The position numbers and the translations under genes are program-made. A stretch of 64,000 nt of DNA from CAXMST01 sp963700785. Lineage in GTDB: Bacteria > Actinomycetota > Thermoleophilia > Solirubrobacterales > 70-9. Positions 36,160-46,591 of the stretch are shown here, piece by piece (position 1 is the first letter of the stretch; the number at the start of each line of letters is the position of its first letter). Below the pieces are notes generated by a model. It had not been told where the DNA came from and searched no databases. It was given only the letters and a program-made list of their open reading frames with translations. The stretch lies in the NCBI GenBank assembly GCA_963700785.1, contig CAVOYZ010000006.1, forward strand, positions 1 through 64,000. The letters are read 5' to 3'.

Positions 36160-36163
<4 letters not shown>
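35153..36163 (-). CDS. coxI: CoxI/XdhC family protein with C-terminal YHS domain
   Basis: A 336-aa fusion. The N-terminal XdhC part (about 1-95) includes TATVVRVEHPTSVEPGS and FVGGVCAEQSV. The Rossmann part (about 140-260) has RVLVVGETPTVAALLRIA and YVGLVASAKRG. From about residue 290 a YHS domain reads IDPICGMTVAAVESTLSVQRDG then YFCGAGCKAKFEAE, with metal-binding cysteines. XdhC/CoxI proteins insert or sulfurate the Mo cofactor. The YHS fusion may bring a metal ion, plausibly copper, to the enzyme; this is inference. It overlaps coxL by 4 bases. Confidence 0.85.
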
Positions 36164-38544
<2,381 letters not shown>

Positions 38545-38546
38545 GC

Positions 38547-39027
38547 TCAGGCCTCCTGTCTGGTCGTGGCTTCCTGCGCGGCCGCCCACTGGATCGCGCC
38601 GACGATGTTCTTGTAGCCCGTGCAGCGACAGATGCCGCCGGAGATCGCGGTCCGGATCTCGTGCTCGGTCGGGTTCGGGTTCTCGTCGAGCAGGGCGCGG
38701 GCGGTCATCATCATCCCGGGGGTGCAGAAGCCGCACTGCAGGGCATGCAGCTCGTGGAAGCCCTGCTGGACGGGGTCGAGCTCCGCCTTCGCTCTCGAGC
38801 GACTCGACGGTGCGGATCTCGTGCCCGTCGCACATCGCCGCCAGCACCGTGCAGGACTTGACCGGCTCGCCGTCCATCAGCACCACGCAGGCGCCGCAGT
38901 TGGAGGTATCGCAGCCCCAGTGGGTGCCCTTCAGCCCGAGCGCGTCGCGGATGAAGTGGACGAGCAGCGTCCGCGGCTCAGCCTCCTCGGAGACCCGCTC
39001 GCCGTTGACCGTCATCGAGATCTCCAT
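38547..39027 (-). CDS. coxS: CO dehydrogenase small [2Fe-2S] subunit, one frameshift
   Basis: The iron-sulfur subunit of CO dehydrogenase, about 160 residues. The plant-type cluster cysteines are at 39, 44, 47 and 59 (GCDTSNCGACVV and KSC). A one-base frame change near 38788-38797, just after residue 80, shifts the second half into another frame: AELDPVQQGFHELHALQCGF then CTPGMMMTARAL and GGICRCTGYKNI, the second cluster domain. All eight cluster cysteines are present across the two frames. The flanking genes are intact, so I think the shift is a sequencing error. Start ATG 39027, two bases after the coxM stop. Confidence 0.88.
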
Positions 39028-39029
39028 CG

Positions 39030-39905
39030 TCAGGCCTCCTGGTTGAGGGCGCGCGCCGTCGAGCGGCGCAGCGCGCGTTGGGTGAGCACGCCCGCGAGGT
39101 GGCGCTTGTAGTCGATCGGCCCGCGGCCGTCAGCGCTCGGCGAGCAGTCGGCGGAGGCGATCTCGCCCGCCTCCGCGAACAGCTCCTCCGAGGGCGGCTT
39201 GCCCCTCAGCAGCTCCTCCGCCCGGCTCAGGTGGATCGTCGTCATCCCGACGGCGCTGAGCGCGATGCCGGCGTCAATGATCGTGCCGCCCTCGAGCCAG
39301 ACCGCCGCCGAGGCCGCGGCGATCGCCCAGTCGCCGGCGCGGCGCTCGACCTTCTCGTGGGCGCTGCCGGCGCCGGCACGCAGCGGCAGCCGGACCTCGG
39401 TCAGCATCTCCCCCGCGCCGACCGCCGTCATGTACGGCCCGAGGTGGAAGTCCTCCATCGCGACCACCCGCTCACCGTCGGCGCCGCGGATCACGACCTC
39501 GGCCTTCGCCGCCGAGCAGACCGCGGAGAGGTCCTCCGCGGCGTCGGCCTGACAGAGCGAACCGCCGATCGTGCCGCGGTTGCGGACCACGGGATCGGCG
39601 ATCACCGTCTCGGCGTCGGCGAACAGCGGGAAGTGCTCGGCGAGGATCTCCGACCGCAACAGATCCGCGTGCCTGGTCAGCGCGCCGATCCTGATCTCGC
39701 CGTCCTCGGAGCGGATGTAGGAGAGCTCGGCGAGCTCGTTGATGTCGATCAGGTGCTTGGGGTTGGCGAGCCGCAGCTTCATCATCGGCAGCAGGCTGTG
39801 GCCGCCGGCGACGATCCGGGCGGTGGGGCCGAGCCGGCCGAGCGCCTCGATCGCCCCTTCGACGCTCGTCGCCCGCTCGTATTCGAATGGCGCAGGTGTC
39901 TGCAA
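39030..39905 (-). CDS. coxM: CO dehydrogenase medium FAD subunit
   Basis: A 291-aa FAD-binding subunit. FAD motifs are AGGHSLLPMMKLRLANP near residue 33 and TIGGSLCQADAAEDL near residue 113, with YIRSEDGEIRIGALTRH between. The C-terminal domain ends DYKRHLAGVLTQRALRR. It starts at TTG 39905, with GGAG 8 bases before. It accepts electrons from CoxS and passes them to the quinone pool. It lies 18 bases downstream of the last small membrane-protein gene. Confidence 0.92.
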   Translation of the reverse strand: MQTPAPFEYERATSVEGAIEALGRLGPTARIVAGGHSLLPMMKLRLANPKHLIDINELAELSYIRSEDGEIRIGALTRHADLLRSEILAEHFPLFADAETVIADPVVRNRGTIGGSLCQADAAEDLSAVCSAAKAEVVIRGADGERVVAMEDFHLGPYMTAVGAGEMLTEVRLPLRAGAGSAHEKVERRAGDWAIAAASAAVWLEGGTIIDAGIALSAVGMTTIHLSRAEELLRGKPPSEELFAEAGEIASADCSPSADGRGPIDYKRHLAGVLTQRALRRSTARALNQEA

Positions 39906-39923
39906 GCCGCTACTCCTCTCGAT

Positions 39924-40550
39924 TCAGGGACGACGGGCCGGAAGCCGCTTGCGGGGAGCGCCGACGTCGTCGCGCTGCTCGTACTGGACGGGGGCATCGG
40001 AGCCGATCACCGGCGATCTCGGCAGCTTCTCGGGGCTCGTGTGGCGGACCGACGGGTAGAGCTGACGCGCCGCCAGGCTGCCCCCCTCGACGTTTCGCAG
40101 CACCTCGCCGCCGGCCGGGCTGGCGGCGGCGACCGGCGCCTCGCGGCCGAGCCGGGCGAGGCTCAGCGTGCCCTTCGTGTAGATCTCGCCGATCCGCGGC
40201 GGCTCGATCTCGGTGCTCTCGGGGAAGTTGCGCAGCCCGGCCTCGGCGGCCCCGGGGTAGACGCCGTCGATCAGGCCGACCGCGTCGCTGAGGCCGGCCT
40301 TCTGGACGAGCAGGCCCTCGAGCAGGTCGACCCCGGCGTCGAGCTGCTCGTTGATCGCGACGACGACGTCGTTGACCGGCGCGCTCTTCTCGACGATCTC
40401 GCCGACCGCGTCGATCACCTCGTCGAGCCCGCCGGCGACCCGCCGCAGCGCGACGATCGTCAGGACGAGGTAGTAGACGAGCGCGAGCACGATCAGGACG
40501 ACCGTGACGATCAGGACCACCGCGGGCGCGACCAGGCCGATCGCCAGCAT
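39924..40550 (-). CDS. single-TM protein of the cox-linked membrane cassette
   Basis: A 208-aa protein and the largest of five tandem small membrane proteins. Residues 5-35 are a TM helix (LVAPAVVLIVTVVLIVLALV), followed by RRVAGGLDEVIDAVGEIVEKS, a long amphipathic helical part, then a disordered tail rich in Pro and Arg. By the positive-inside rule the C-terminal part faces the cytoplasm. ATG 40550 follows GAGGGGGAG. It is 3 bases after the previous gene and 18 before coxM. No known family is recognised. It could anchor CO dehydrogenase or a quinone-coupling factor at the membrane. Confidence 0.75.
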   Translation of the reverse strand: MLAIGLVAPAVVLIVTVVLIVLALVYYLVLTIVALRRVAGGLDEVIDAVGEIVEKSAPVNDVVVAINEQLDAGVDLLEGLLVQKAGLSDAVGLIDGVYPGAAEAGLRNFPESTEIEPPRIGEIYTKGTLSLARLGREAPVAAASPAGGEVLRNVEGGSLAARQLYPSVRHTSPEKLPRSPVIGSDAPVQYEQRDDVGAPRKRLPARRP

Positions 40551-40553
40551 CTC

Positions 40554-40826
40554 CTACTCCCCCTCCGGCTCGGCGTCGTCGAGGATCACGTCGAGCGAGC
40601 CGCCGTAGTTCGCGACTCCGGCGACCGTCTGCTCGACCTGCTCCTGGGTGGTCAGCAGCAGCGGGGCCGCGTCGAGATCCTTCGACCCGGCCCTGGCGAC
40701 GGTGGCGATCTCCTCGACGGTGGGAACGATGCTCTGGGCCGCGCTCAGCACCCCGCTCAACAGATAGACGACGACCGGAACGATCACGATCAGCAGGACG
40801 ATGTCCCCGATCCACCAGAGGGTCAT
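40554..40826 (-). CDS. single-TM protein of the cox-linked membrane cassette
   Basis: A 90-aa protein. TM helix at 4-28 (WWIGDIVLLIVIVPVVVYLL), then VPTVEEIATVARAGSKDLDAA and an acidic C-terminus (ILDDAEPEGE). Overlaps the preceding gene by 4 bases. The helical segment after the TM has the same spacing of Leu/Ile and small residues as its neighbours, suggesting the five proteins diverged by duplication. Function unknown. Confidence 0.73.
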   Translation of the reverse strand: MTLWWIGDIVLLIVIVPVVVYLLSGVLSAAQSIVPTVEEIATVARAGSKDLDAAPLLLTTQEQVEQTVAGVANYGGSLDVILDDAEPEGE

Positions 40827-41095
40827 CGCGGCCTCCTCTCGGCGACCAGCGCCGCCTTGCGGCCGATCCCCGGCAGCGCCGCGAGGATCGCGTCGAACTG
40901 GGCGTTGATCGCCTTCACCGCGGGCTCGAGCGGGCGCAGGTGCTGGGACTCGACGGTGCTCAGCGCGCTGCCGAGCTCTGCGAGGCCGTCGGAGATCGCC
41001 TCGAGGTCGCGGCGGACGAGGATCAGCGCCACGGCGAGCACCGCGATCACGACCGCCGCCAGCACGACGCTGAGCACGACCTGCAGATCGGTCAC
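40823..41095 (-). CDS. single-TM protein of the cox-linked membrane cassette
   Basis: A 90-aa protein. TM helix at 5-27 (VVLSVVLAAVVIAVLAVALI), then RRDLEAISDGLAELGSALSTVE and a second helix (LEPAVKAINAQFDAILAALP). Two arginines directly after the TM put the C-terminus in the cytoplasm. It overlaps both neighbours by 4 bases. No recognised family. Confidence 0.75.
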   Translation of the reverse strand: MTDLQVVLSVVLAAVVIAVLAVALILVRRDLEAISDGLAELGSALSTVESQHLRPLEPAVKAINAQFDAILAALPGIGRKAALVAERRPR

Positions 41096-41421
41096 GCCTC
41101 GACCTCCTCCTCGGCCCCGCCCTCGGCCCCGTCGGGGAGCGGCCCGAAGCCGTCGGTGAGCGCGTTCATGTAGCCGTCCTGGACGACGGCCTCATCGAAG
41201 ATCTCGGCCAGCACCGGGGCGGTCGCCTCGAGCTGCGGGATGTTCGCGGTGTTCGCGCCGACCTCGCCGGCGATCTCGAGCAGGCCGTCGGTCGACCGCC
41301 TGATCCGGGTCGTCTGAACCAGGAGCATCAAGAGCAGGCCGGCGACGACCAGCGCCGCGACGAGCCCGATCGCCAGCGCGATCCATCCGTAGGTCTCGCC
41401 GGTGACCGCGGTGATGATCAC
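41092..41421 (-). CDS. single-TM protein of the cox-linked membrane cassette
   Basis: A 109-aa protein. TM helix at about 12-36 (WIALAIGLVAALVVAGLLLM), then TTRIRRSTDGLLEIAGEVGANT and a helical segment with IPQLEATAPVLAEIFDEAVV, ending acidic. It overlaps both neighbours by 4 bases. Part of the same unrecognised set; the spacing TM - RxRR - helical DGLxEI is shared with the 40823 gene. Confidence 0.75.
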   Translation of the reverse strand: MIITAVTGETYGWIALAIGLVAALVVAGLLLMLLVQTTRIRRSTDGLLEIAGEVGANTANIPQLEATAPVLAEIFDEAVVQDGYMNALTDGFGPLPDGAEGGAEEEVEA

Positions 41422-41675
41422 TTGCCGACCGCCACCTTGCGCAGCGCCCGGGCGGCGTGCAGGATGCGCACGCCCGAGTCGTTGATCCGGGCGACGCCGT
41501 CGAGCTCGTCGGTCTGCAGGCGGACCAGATCGACCCCCTCCTCGGCCGTCTGCGCCTGGCCGGCGATCCGCGTCGCCAGCGCCACGATCGTGATCACGAT
41601 TGCCGCGGCGACCGCGATCACGACGACGCCGAGGATGATCCCCACCACCCAGCCTGTCGTCGCGACGATCAGCAC
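41418..41675 (-). CDS. single-TM protein, first gene of the cox operon
   Basis: An 85-aa protein from GTG 41675. TM helix at 9-34 (VVGIILGVVVIAVAAAIVIT), then RIAGQAQTAEEGVDLVRLQT and a basic C-terminus (HAARALRKVAVGK). It is the first gene in a minus-strand run of 14 overlapping or closely spaced genes that ends at 31599. An inverted repeat at 41708-41723 lies 33 bases upstream. Start confidence is moderate because no clear SD is visible. Confidence 0.72.
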   Translation of the reverse strand: MLIVATTGWVVGIILGVVVIAVAAAIVITIVALATRIAGQAQTAEEGVDLVRLQTDELDGVARINDSGVRILHAARALRKVAVGK

Positions 41676-41707
41676 GCGCGAGCCCCGGGTAGACCTGGTG
41701 CGATCAG

Positions 41708-41723
41708 GTTGAAGATCCTCAAC
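41708..41723. promoter_or_regulatory. near-palindrome upstream of the cox operon
   Basis: GTTGAAGATCCTCAAC is palindromic except for one mismatched pair, 33 bases upstream of the first operon gene and in the divergent region shared with the xdhC-like gene. It is a candidate operator for CO-dependent or energy-limitation control. Confidence 0.4.
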
Positions 41724-41847
41724 TGCGCTCCTCGCTCTCCTCTACCGCTAACAGTATCCGACGACGCAACCCAGCTCCAGACGTGCCTGCCGGACCGAGC
41801 TCGGTCGCCCGGCCCGGTGGGCCGATAGCCTCAAAGAAGAGGAGTTG

Positions 41848-43005
41848 ATGGGCAGCTTGTCGAGTTCCGAGCGGATCGCCGCCGATTGGCTGCGCGAGGG
41901 GCGCCGCGTGGTCGGGGCGACGCTCGTCGAGCGGATCGGGTCGGCGCCGCTCGACCCCGGAGCGCAGATGCTGATCGACGATCGCGGCAACATCGAGGGG
42001 TCGGTGACCGGCGGCTGCGTCGAGGCGGCGCTGGTCGAGGAGGCCGGGAAGATCCTCGCCGGCGAGGATCCCAGCGTCGTCACCTACGGCGTCTCCGACG
42101 AGCAGGCGGCGGGAGTCGGGCTGATGTGTGGCGGCACCGTGCGGGTCTTCGTCCACGAGTACGGCGACGCCGTCCTCGAGCCGCTCGAGGCGGTGGCCGC
42201 CTCGCGCGCGGCCGGCGACCCGGTTGCGATCGCGACGCTGCTCGACGGGGATCGGGCCGGAGCCTCGATCGCGATCCTCGCCGACCGCGTCGTCGGCGAG
42301 CTCGGGGTCAGCGCGCTGCTCGATCGCTCGGTCGAGCGCGACGCCCGCGGGCAGCTCGACGAGGGGGTCTCGCGGATCCGCCGCTACGGCGGCGGGGGCG
42401 AGGTGATGGGCTCCGAGCTGGCGGTCTACATCCAGGCGTTCTCGACCCGGCCGCGGATGGTGATCTTCGGCGCGATCGATTTCTCCGCCGAGATGGCGAC
42501 CGTGGCGAGCGACGTCGGCTACGAGGTGACGATCTGCGACGCCCGCGAGCCGTTCATCAAGAGCCCGCGGTTCTCGCGCAACGCCGAGGTCGTCGTCGAC
42601 TGGCCCGATCGCTATCTGGAGGGCCGCGAGCTGGGCCCGCGCGACGTGGTCCTGGTCTTCACCCACGACCCGAAGTTCGACCAGCCGGCGTTGACCGCCG
42701 CACTAGCGACCGGCGCCGGCTATGTCGGCGCCCTCGGCAGCCGCCGCACCCAGGAGCGGCGGGTCGAGCGGCTCCGCGACGCCGGCCTCGACGAGCCGTC
42801 GATCGCCAGGATCCACGCGCCCTGCGGGCTCGACGTCGGCGCCCGCACCCCCTCGGAGACCGCCGTCTCGATCCTCGCCGAGGTGATCGCGGTACGCGCC
42901 GGCCGCAGCGGCGAGAGCCTGCGGGAGACGAGCGGCCCGATCCACCCGACCGAGACCGGCTCGGAGACGATCGGCTCAACACAGGGCGGTGCCTCCCCCA
43001 CCTGA
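41848..43005 (+). CDS. XdhC/CoxI family accessory protein (CoxF-like)
   Basis: A 385-aa protein. N-terminal XdhC domain: GATLVERIGSAPLDPGAQMLI and GSVTGGCVEAALVEEA. C-terminal Rossmann domain: MVIFGAIDFSAEMATVASDVGYE, DVVLVFTHDPKFDQPAL, YVGALGSRRTQERR, and ARIHAPCGLDVGARTPSETAVSILAEVIAV, the standard family ending. It is divergent from the cox operon, so it is probably a second Mo-cofactor maturation factor for CO dehydrogenase. Start ATG 41848 follows GAGGAG closely. Confidence 0.9.
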   Translation: MGSLSSSERIAADWLREGRRVVGATLVERIGSAPLDPGAQMLIDDRGNIEGSVTGGCVEAALVEEAGKILAGEDPSVVTYGVSDEQAAGVGLMCGGTVRVFVHEYGDAVLEPLEAVAASRAAGDPVAIATLLDGDRAGASIAILADRVVGELGVSALLDRSVERDARGQLDEGVSRIRRYGGGGEVMGSELAVYIQAFSTRPRMVIFGAIDFSAEMATVASDVGYEVTICDAREPFIKSPRFSRNAEVVVDWPDRYLEGRELGPRDVVLVFTHDPKFDQPALTAALATGAGYVGALGSRRTQERRVERLRDAGLDEPSIARIHAPCGLDVGARTPSETAVSILAEVIAVRAGRSGESLRETSGPIHPTETGSETIGSTQGGASPT

Positions 43006-43017
43006 GCCGAGAACTTG

Positions 43018-43058
43018 ACGACAACCGATTGTCGTTTCGCGTAAGCCTTAGCTAGACT
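43018..43058 (+). promoter_or_regulatory. promoter with overlapping palindrome
   Basis: TTGTCG (43029-43034) and TAGACT (43053-43058) are separated by 18 bases, a plausible sigma-70-type promoter for the propeller genes. ACGACAA and TTGTCGT (43018-43035) form a perfect 7-bp inverted repeat that overlaps the -35; it could be an operator or, less likely, a weak terminator of the xdhC-like gene. Confidence 0.45.
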
Positions 43059-43101
43059 GCGGCGAGGTCGGTGAAGCCGGTGGCGACTGAAGGGTGGTTC
43101 G

Positions 43102-43440
43102 ATGTTCGGCAGGGGTTTGCCACGTGGCGCCCGCGGGGCGATCGGATGCGCGACGTGCTCGCTGGCCCTCGCTCTCGCCGCACCCGCCAACGCGGCGGTG
43201 AAACCAGGCACGGTCTACGGCGTCGGGGGATTGGGGGGAGCGCCGGCGAGGTCCGCGCCCCCGAGGGGATCGGGGTCGACCCGGTCAGCGGTCGCGTGGT
43301 GCTGGCCGACTACAGCAAGGCGCGGATCTCGATATTCGAACCCGACGGGACCTTCGTGCTCGCCTTCGGCAAGGACGTCGACCCCGGGGTGGCACCTGGT
43401 TCGAAGGCTGCACCACGAACTGGGTTTTCGGGTTTGCGCG
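43102..43440 (+). pseudogene. truncated NHL-type beta-propeller gene copy
   Basis: ATG 43102 begins a signal peptide (LALALAAPANAA) and VKPGTVYG. The frame changes in the G-runs at 43225-43239 and again near 43385, giving about one propeller blade (APEGIGVDPVSGRVVLADYSKARISIFE, FVLAFGKDVDPG). Each matches the start of the intact copy at 43473 (AEGIGVDPISGRVALPDYGN, FLFAFGKDVVPGG). The sequence ends at an early stop. It is a partial, decayed tandem duplicate of the next gene. Confidence 0.65.
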
Positions 43441-43472
43441 GTGTAGAGTCAGGCGACGCCAAAACCGAACGA

Positions 43473-45120
43473 ATGGGAGTCCGCCGCGATGCCGTTAAGA
43501 TCCGATCAGGGCAACGCCGCGGCGCTCGGGACGCGAAGAGTCCGATCAGGTCCACGCTCGCGGCGCTCGGGTCGGGCTTGGTGCTGTCGGCACTGCTGCT
43601 CGCCACACCCGCGGAGGCCGCATTCGAGCCGGGGACGACCTACGGGACCATCGCGTTCACCGGGGCCGGCGGCGAGGTGCCGAATGCCGAGGGGATCGGC
43701 GTCGACCCGATCAGCGGCAGGGTCGCGCTACCCGACTACGGCAATGACCGCGTCTCGGTCTTCGCCCCGGGCGGGGCCTTCCTGTTCGCCTTCGGCAAGG
43801 ACGTCGTGCCCGGCGGCGGCACCGGGCCCGAGGTCTGCACCACCGTCTGCAAGGCCGGCGTCGAGGGCAGCGGACCGGGCGAGCTGAGGGACCCCGAGGA
43901 CGTTGAGTTCTCGCCCAGCGGCGATCAGATCTTCGTCGCCGAGGGGCAGCGTCGGGTCTCCGTCTTCGGCGCCGACGGCAGCTTCGAGCGCGCCTTCGGC
44001 GCCGACGTCGTCCCCGGCGGCGGCACCGGGCCGGAGGTCTGCGTCGCGACCTGCAAGGAGGGCATCTACGACGGCACCGGCGGCTCTCTGGCGCAGCCCT
44101 GGCCGATCACCTTCGGGCCCGACGGCCTCGTCTACGTCGGCGATGCGAGCGCCCACCGGATCTCGGTCCACGACCTCGACGGGACCTGGCGGCGCGTCTT
44201 CGCCCGCGACGTCGTCGCCGGCGGCGGCACCGGCTTCGAGGTCTGCACGGTCGCAGCCGACTGCAAGACGGGCGATACCAGTGCCCAGACGGGCTCGGTC
44301 TGGGCCCCCGAGGGCCTCGACTTCGATCCGACGGGACAGCTGTTCGTGACCAGCTACAACGGCAGCAGCGTGGTCCTCTACGACCTGGCGCCGCTTGCCG
44401 CGCTGGGCGCCTTCGGCAAGAACGTCGTCCCGGGCGGCGGCACCGGCTTCGAGGTCTGCACCGATCCCTGCCAGGACGGCACCGCCGGCAGCGCCGCGGG
44501 CGAGCTCAACTCCCCGCAGGGCCTCGCCGCGGGCGCCAACGGCCTGATCTACATCTCCGACAGCACGAACGACCGGGTCGCGGTCTACCGCAACGATCTC
44601 AGCTTCGCGTTCGCCTTCGGCGACGACGTGGTCCCCGGCGGCGCCACCGGCTTCGAGCGCTGTACCGACAACTGCAAGGCGGGGGTCGCGCTGGGGCCGA
44701 GCGGCTTCTCATCGCCGTACGGCGCGGCGACCGACTGCCGCGGCACGGCCTACATCAACATGGGCGGCGGGGACACGATTCCCGCCCGCGCCTTCGGCGA
44801 GGCCGGCGGCGCGCCCGGTCCCTGCAGGCTGGCGACGACGGCACTGAAGCGCAACAAGCGAAAGGGCACGGCGAAGCTCACGGCCTCCGTCCCTTACGCC
44901 TCGAAGCTGGCCCTGACCGGTAAGGGGATCAAGCGCGCACAGGGCCAGCACACCGGCCTCGAGGGCGCCGGAGAAGCTCGCGGTCAAGCCGAAGGGCAAG
45001 CTGAAGAAGAAGCTGCGCCGCAAGGGCAAGGCGAAGGTCAGGGTGACGGTGACGATGAGGCCGAGCGACGGCAACGTCACCCAGACGGCGAAGACGAAGC
45101 TGAAGCTGCGACGCCGCTAG
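43473..45120 (+). CDS. secreted NHL-type beta-propeller protein, one frameshift near 3' end
   Basis: About 549 residues. ATG 43473 starts a long N-region and signal peptide (GSGLVLSALLLATPAEAA). Five or so propeller blades follow, each with a FAFGKDVVPGGGTGFEVC-type insertion carrying paired cysteines, e.g. GLIYISDSTNDRVAVYRND. A one-base change near 44940-44975 separates the propeller from a basic C-terminal module (APEKLAVKPKGKLKKKL, KAKVRVTVTMRPSDGN, KTKLKLRRR) that ends at 45120. The module is a different Lys-rich type from that at 3986. Secreted, function unknown; propellers usually bind ligands or proteins. Confidence 0.75.
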
Positions 45121-45145
45121 GCGCGGCGGCCCGCGATCGCTGCCC

Positions 45146-45159
45146 TAGGATCCGCGGCG
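45146..45159 (+). promoter_or_regulatory. -10 element, probable leaderless promoter
   Basis: TAGGAT at 45146-45151 ends 8 bases before ATG 45160 with no SD. Confidence 0.4.
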
Positions 45160-45978
45160 ATGGAGGAGCCGGAGTTCGAGGGGATCGAGGTCGCCGTGGC
45201 GGGGGCAAGGGGCGAGCTGCACCTGAACCGGCCCGAGAAGCTGAACCCGCTCAGCCACGACACCCTGCGCGATCTGGCCGAGGCCGCGCGCTGGTTCAAC
45301 ACCCATCCGGACCTGAAGGTGGTCGTGATCGCCGGCAGGGGCCGCGCCTTCTCCGCGGGGGCCGACCTGACCGCGTTCGCCGGATCGACCGCCAAGGACG
45401 CCTGGAGCCGGCGCCGCGACGCCGACGCCGGCCGGCTGATGGCCGACGCGCTCGAGCAGATCGCGGCGGTGACGATCGCCAAGATCCACGGCCACTGCGT
45501 CGGCGGCGGCGTCGTCCTCGCCGGCGCCTGCGACCTGCGGCTCGCCGCCGAGGGCACCCGCTTCTCGATCCCCGAGGTCGACCTCGGGATCCCGCTCGCC
45601 TGGGGCGGCATCCCGCGCCTGGTCCGCGACATCGGCCCGGCCCTGACGAAGGAGCTGGTGATGACCTGCCGGCCCTTCGACGCCGCCGAGGCGCGCGAGG
45701 CGGGGTTCTTGAATCGGGTCGTCCCCGCCGACCAGCTCGACCGCGAGGTCGAGGAGCTGGCGGCGCTGCTCGAGAGCAAGCCGAAGCTGGCGCTGCTCGC
45801 GACCAAGCGCCACACCAACGCGGTCACCGAGGAGATGGTCGGCACGATGCGCAGCTGGTCGGACGCCGACGGCCTGCTCGCCGGGCTCGGCGACACCGAG
45901 GGCAACGAGTCCGCGGCGCGCTACCTGGCGCGGCTCAGCGGCAGCGCGGACGCCGAGGGCTCCGAGGGGCGGCCCTAG
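45160..45978 (+). CDS. enoyl-CoA hydratase/isomerase family protein
   Basis: A 272-aa crotonase-fold protein. The oxyanion-hole regions are GRAFSAGADLTAFAGS and KIHGHCVGGGVVLAGACDL. Glu in FSIPEVDLGI is conserved, but the other catalytic Glu normally in GGGxE is Val, so it may be an isomerase or another crotonase-type enzyme and not a hydratase. It acts on acyl-CoA thioesters. It ends overlapping a convergent small membrane-protein gene by 4 bases. No linked beta-oxidation genes. Confidence 0.88.
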   Translation: MEEPEFEGIEVAVAGARGELHLNRPEKLNPLSHDTLRDLAEAARWFNTHPDLKVVVIAGRGRAFSAGADLTAFAGSTAKDAWSRRRDADAGRLMADALEQIAAVTIAKIHGHCVGGGVVLAGACDLRLAAEGTRFSIPEVDLGIPLAWGGIPRLVRDIGPALTKELVMTCRPFDAAEAREAGFLNRVVPADQLDREVEELAALLESKPKLALLATKRHTNAVTEEMVGTMRSWSDADGLLAGLGDTEGNESAARYLARLSGSADAEGSEGRP

Positions 45979-46235
45979 GCGATCGAGCCGGCGATGCTGA
46001 CCACGATCAGGATCAGGCCGACGATCCCGATCCCCTTGCGGAAGCCGTTGACGCCGTTGGCGGCCTCCTCGTATGCCCAGATCGTGATCGCGACGTAGAA
46101 GACCGCGCGGGCAACGTCGTGGACGGTGCCGCTGTCGAGCAGCCAGCCGAGCACGAGCGCCGCGAAGGCGACCAGGATCGGCGGGTTCGGCGGCTGACCG
46201 ACCGTGTAGCCGCGGATCTTGATATCGCCTGGCAT
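45975..46235 (-). CDS. small membrane protein, two to three TM helices
   Basis: An 86-aa protein with a polar start (PGDIKIRGYTVGQPPNPP), TM helices near 20-35, 43-60 and 68-85 (IVGLILIVVSIAGSIA). ATG 46235 lies 6 bases after TAGGCT (46242-46247 on this strand) and has no SD. Not recognised; a short conserved proteobacterial/actinobacterial hypothetical membrane protein is likely. Confidence 0.68.
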   Translation of the reverse strand: MPGDIKIRGYTVGQPPNPPILVAFAALVLGWLLDSGTVHDVARAVFYVAITIWAYEEAANGVNGFRKGIGIVGLILIVVSIAGSIA

Positions 46236-46241
46236 CGCCGG

Positions 46242-46247
46242 AGCCTA
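46242..46247 (-). promoter_or_regulatory. -10 element, probable leaderless promoter
   Basis: On the minus strand TAGGCT ends 6 bases before ATG 46235, without an SD. Confidence 0.4.
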
Positions 46248-46270
46248 CGGGGTCGGCGGCCCCGACCGGG

Positions 46271-46555
46271 TCAAGCGTCGAGCTCGGCCATTCGCTCGAC
46301 GAAGGTGTACTCCGGCGGACCCTCGAGGCCGGCCGCCTCCATGATCTCCTTGGTCTCGGGGTCGGCCATGAACGCCTCCACCCCCTCGCGGTCCCAGTCG
46401 AAGACGTTGACCAGCGCATTCGGGTCCTCGGTGCTGCGGAAGACGGTGACGCCGCGGCAGCCGTGCTCGGCCCGCTTCGCCTTCCCCCTGGTCGAGAACG
46501 TTTCGATGAAACGGTCGAAGTCGGTGACCCGGACCCGGGCGATCGCATGTGCCAT
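46271..46555 (-). CDS. dimeric alpha/beta-barrel (antibiotic biosynthesis monooxygenase-like) protein
   Basis: A 94-aa single domain: HAIARVRVTDFDRFIETFSTRG, then HGCRGVTVFRSTEDPNALVNVFDWDREGVEAF and a last strand YTFVERMAELDA. This ferredoxin-like ABM fold covers small monooxygenases and unknowns. It lies in the same direction as the glyoxalase-like and CFA synthase genes upstream (37-base gap). Substrate unknown. Confidence 0.75.
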   Translation of the reverse strand: MAHAIARVRVTDFDRFIETFSTRGKAKRAEHGCRGVTVFRSTEDPNALVNVFDWDREGVEAFMADPETKEIMEAAGLEGPPEYTFVERMAELDA

Positions 46556-46591
46556 GGCGTCTCTCCTCTGCTCGAAGGGCTCGGACGGAGC

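Noticed and set aside
43018..43040. Rho-independent terminator of the xdhC-like gene
   Set aside because: The stem is only 7 bp, AT-containing and followed by TTT only; overlap with a good -35 makes an operator more likely.
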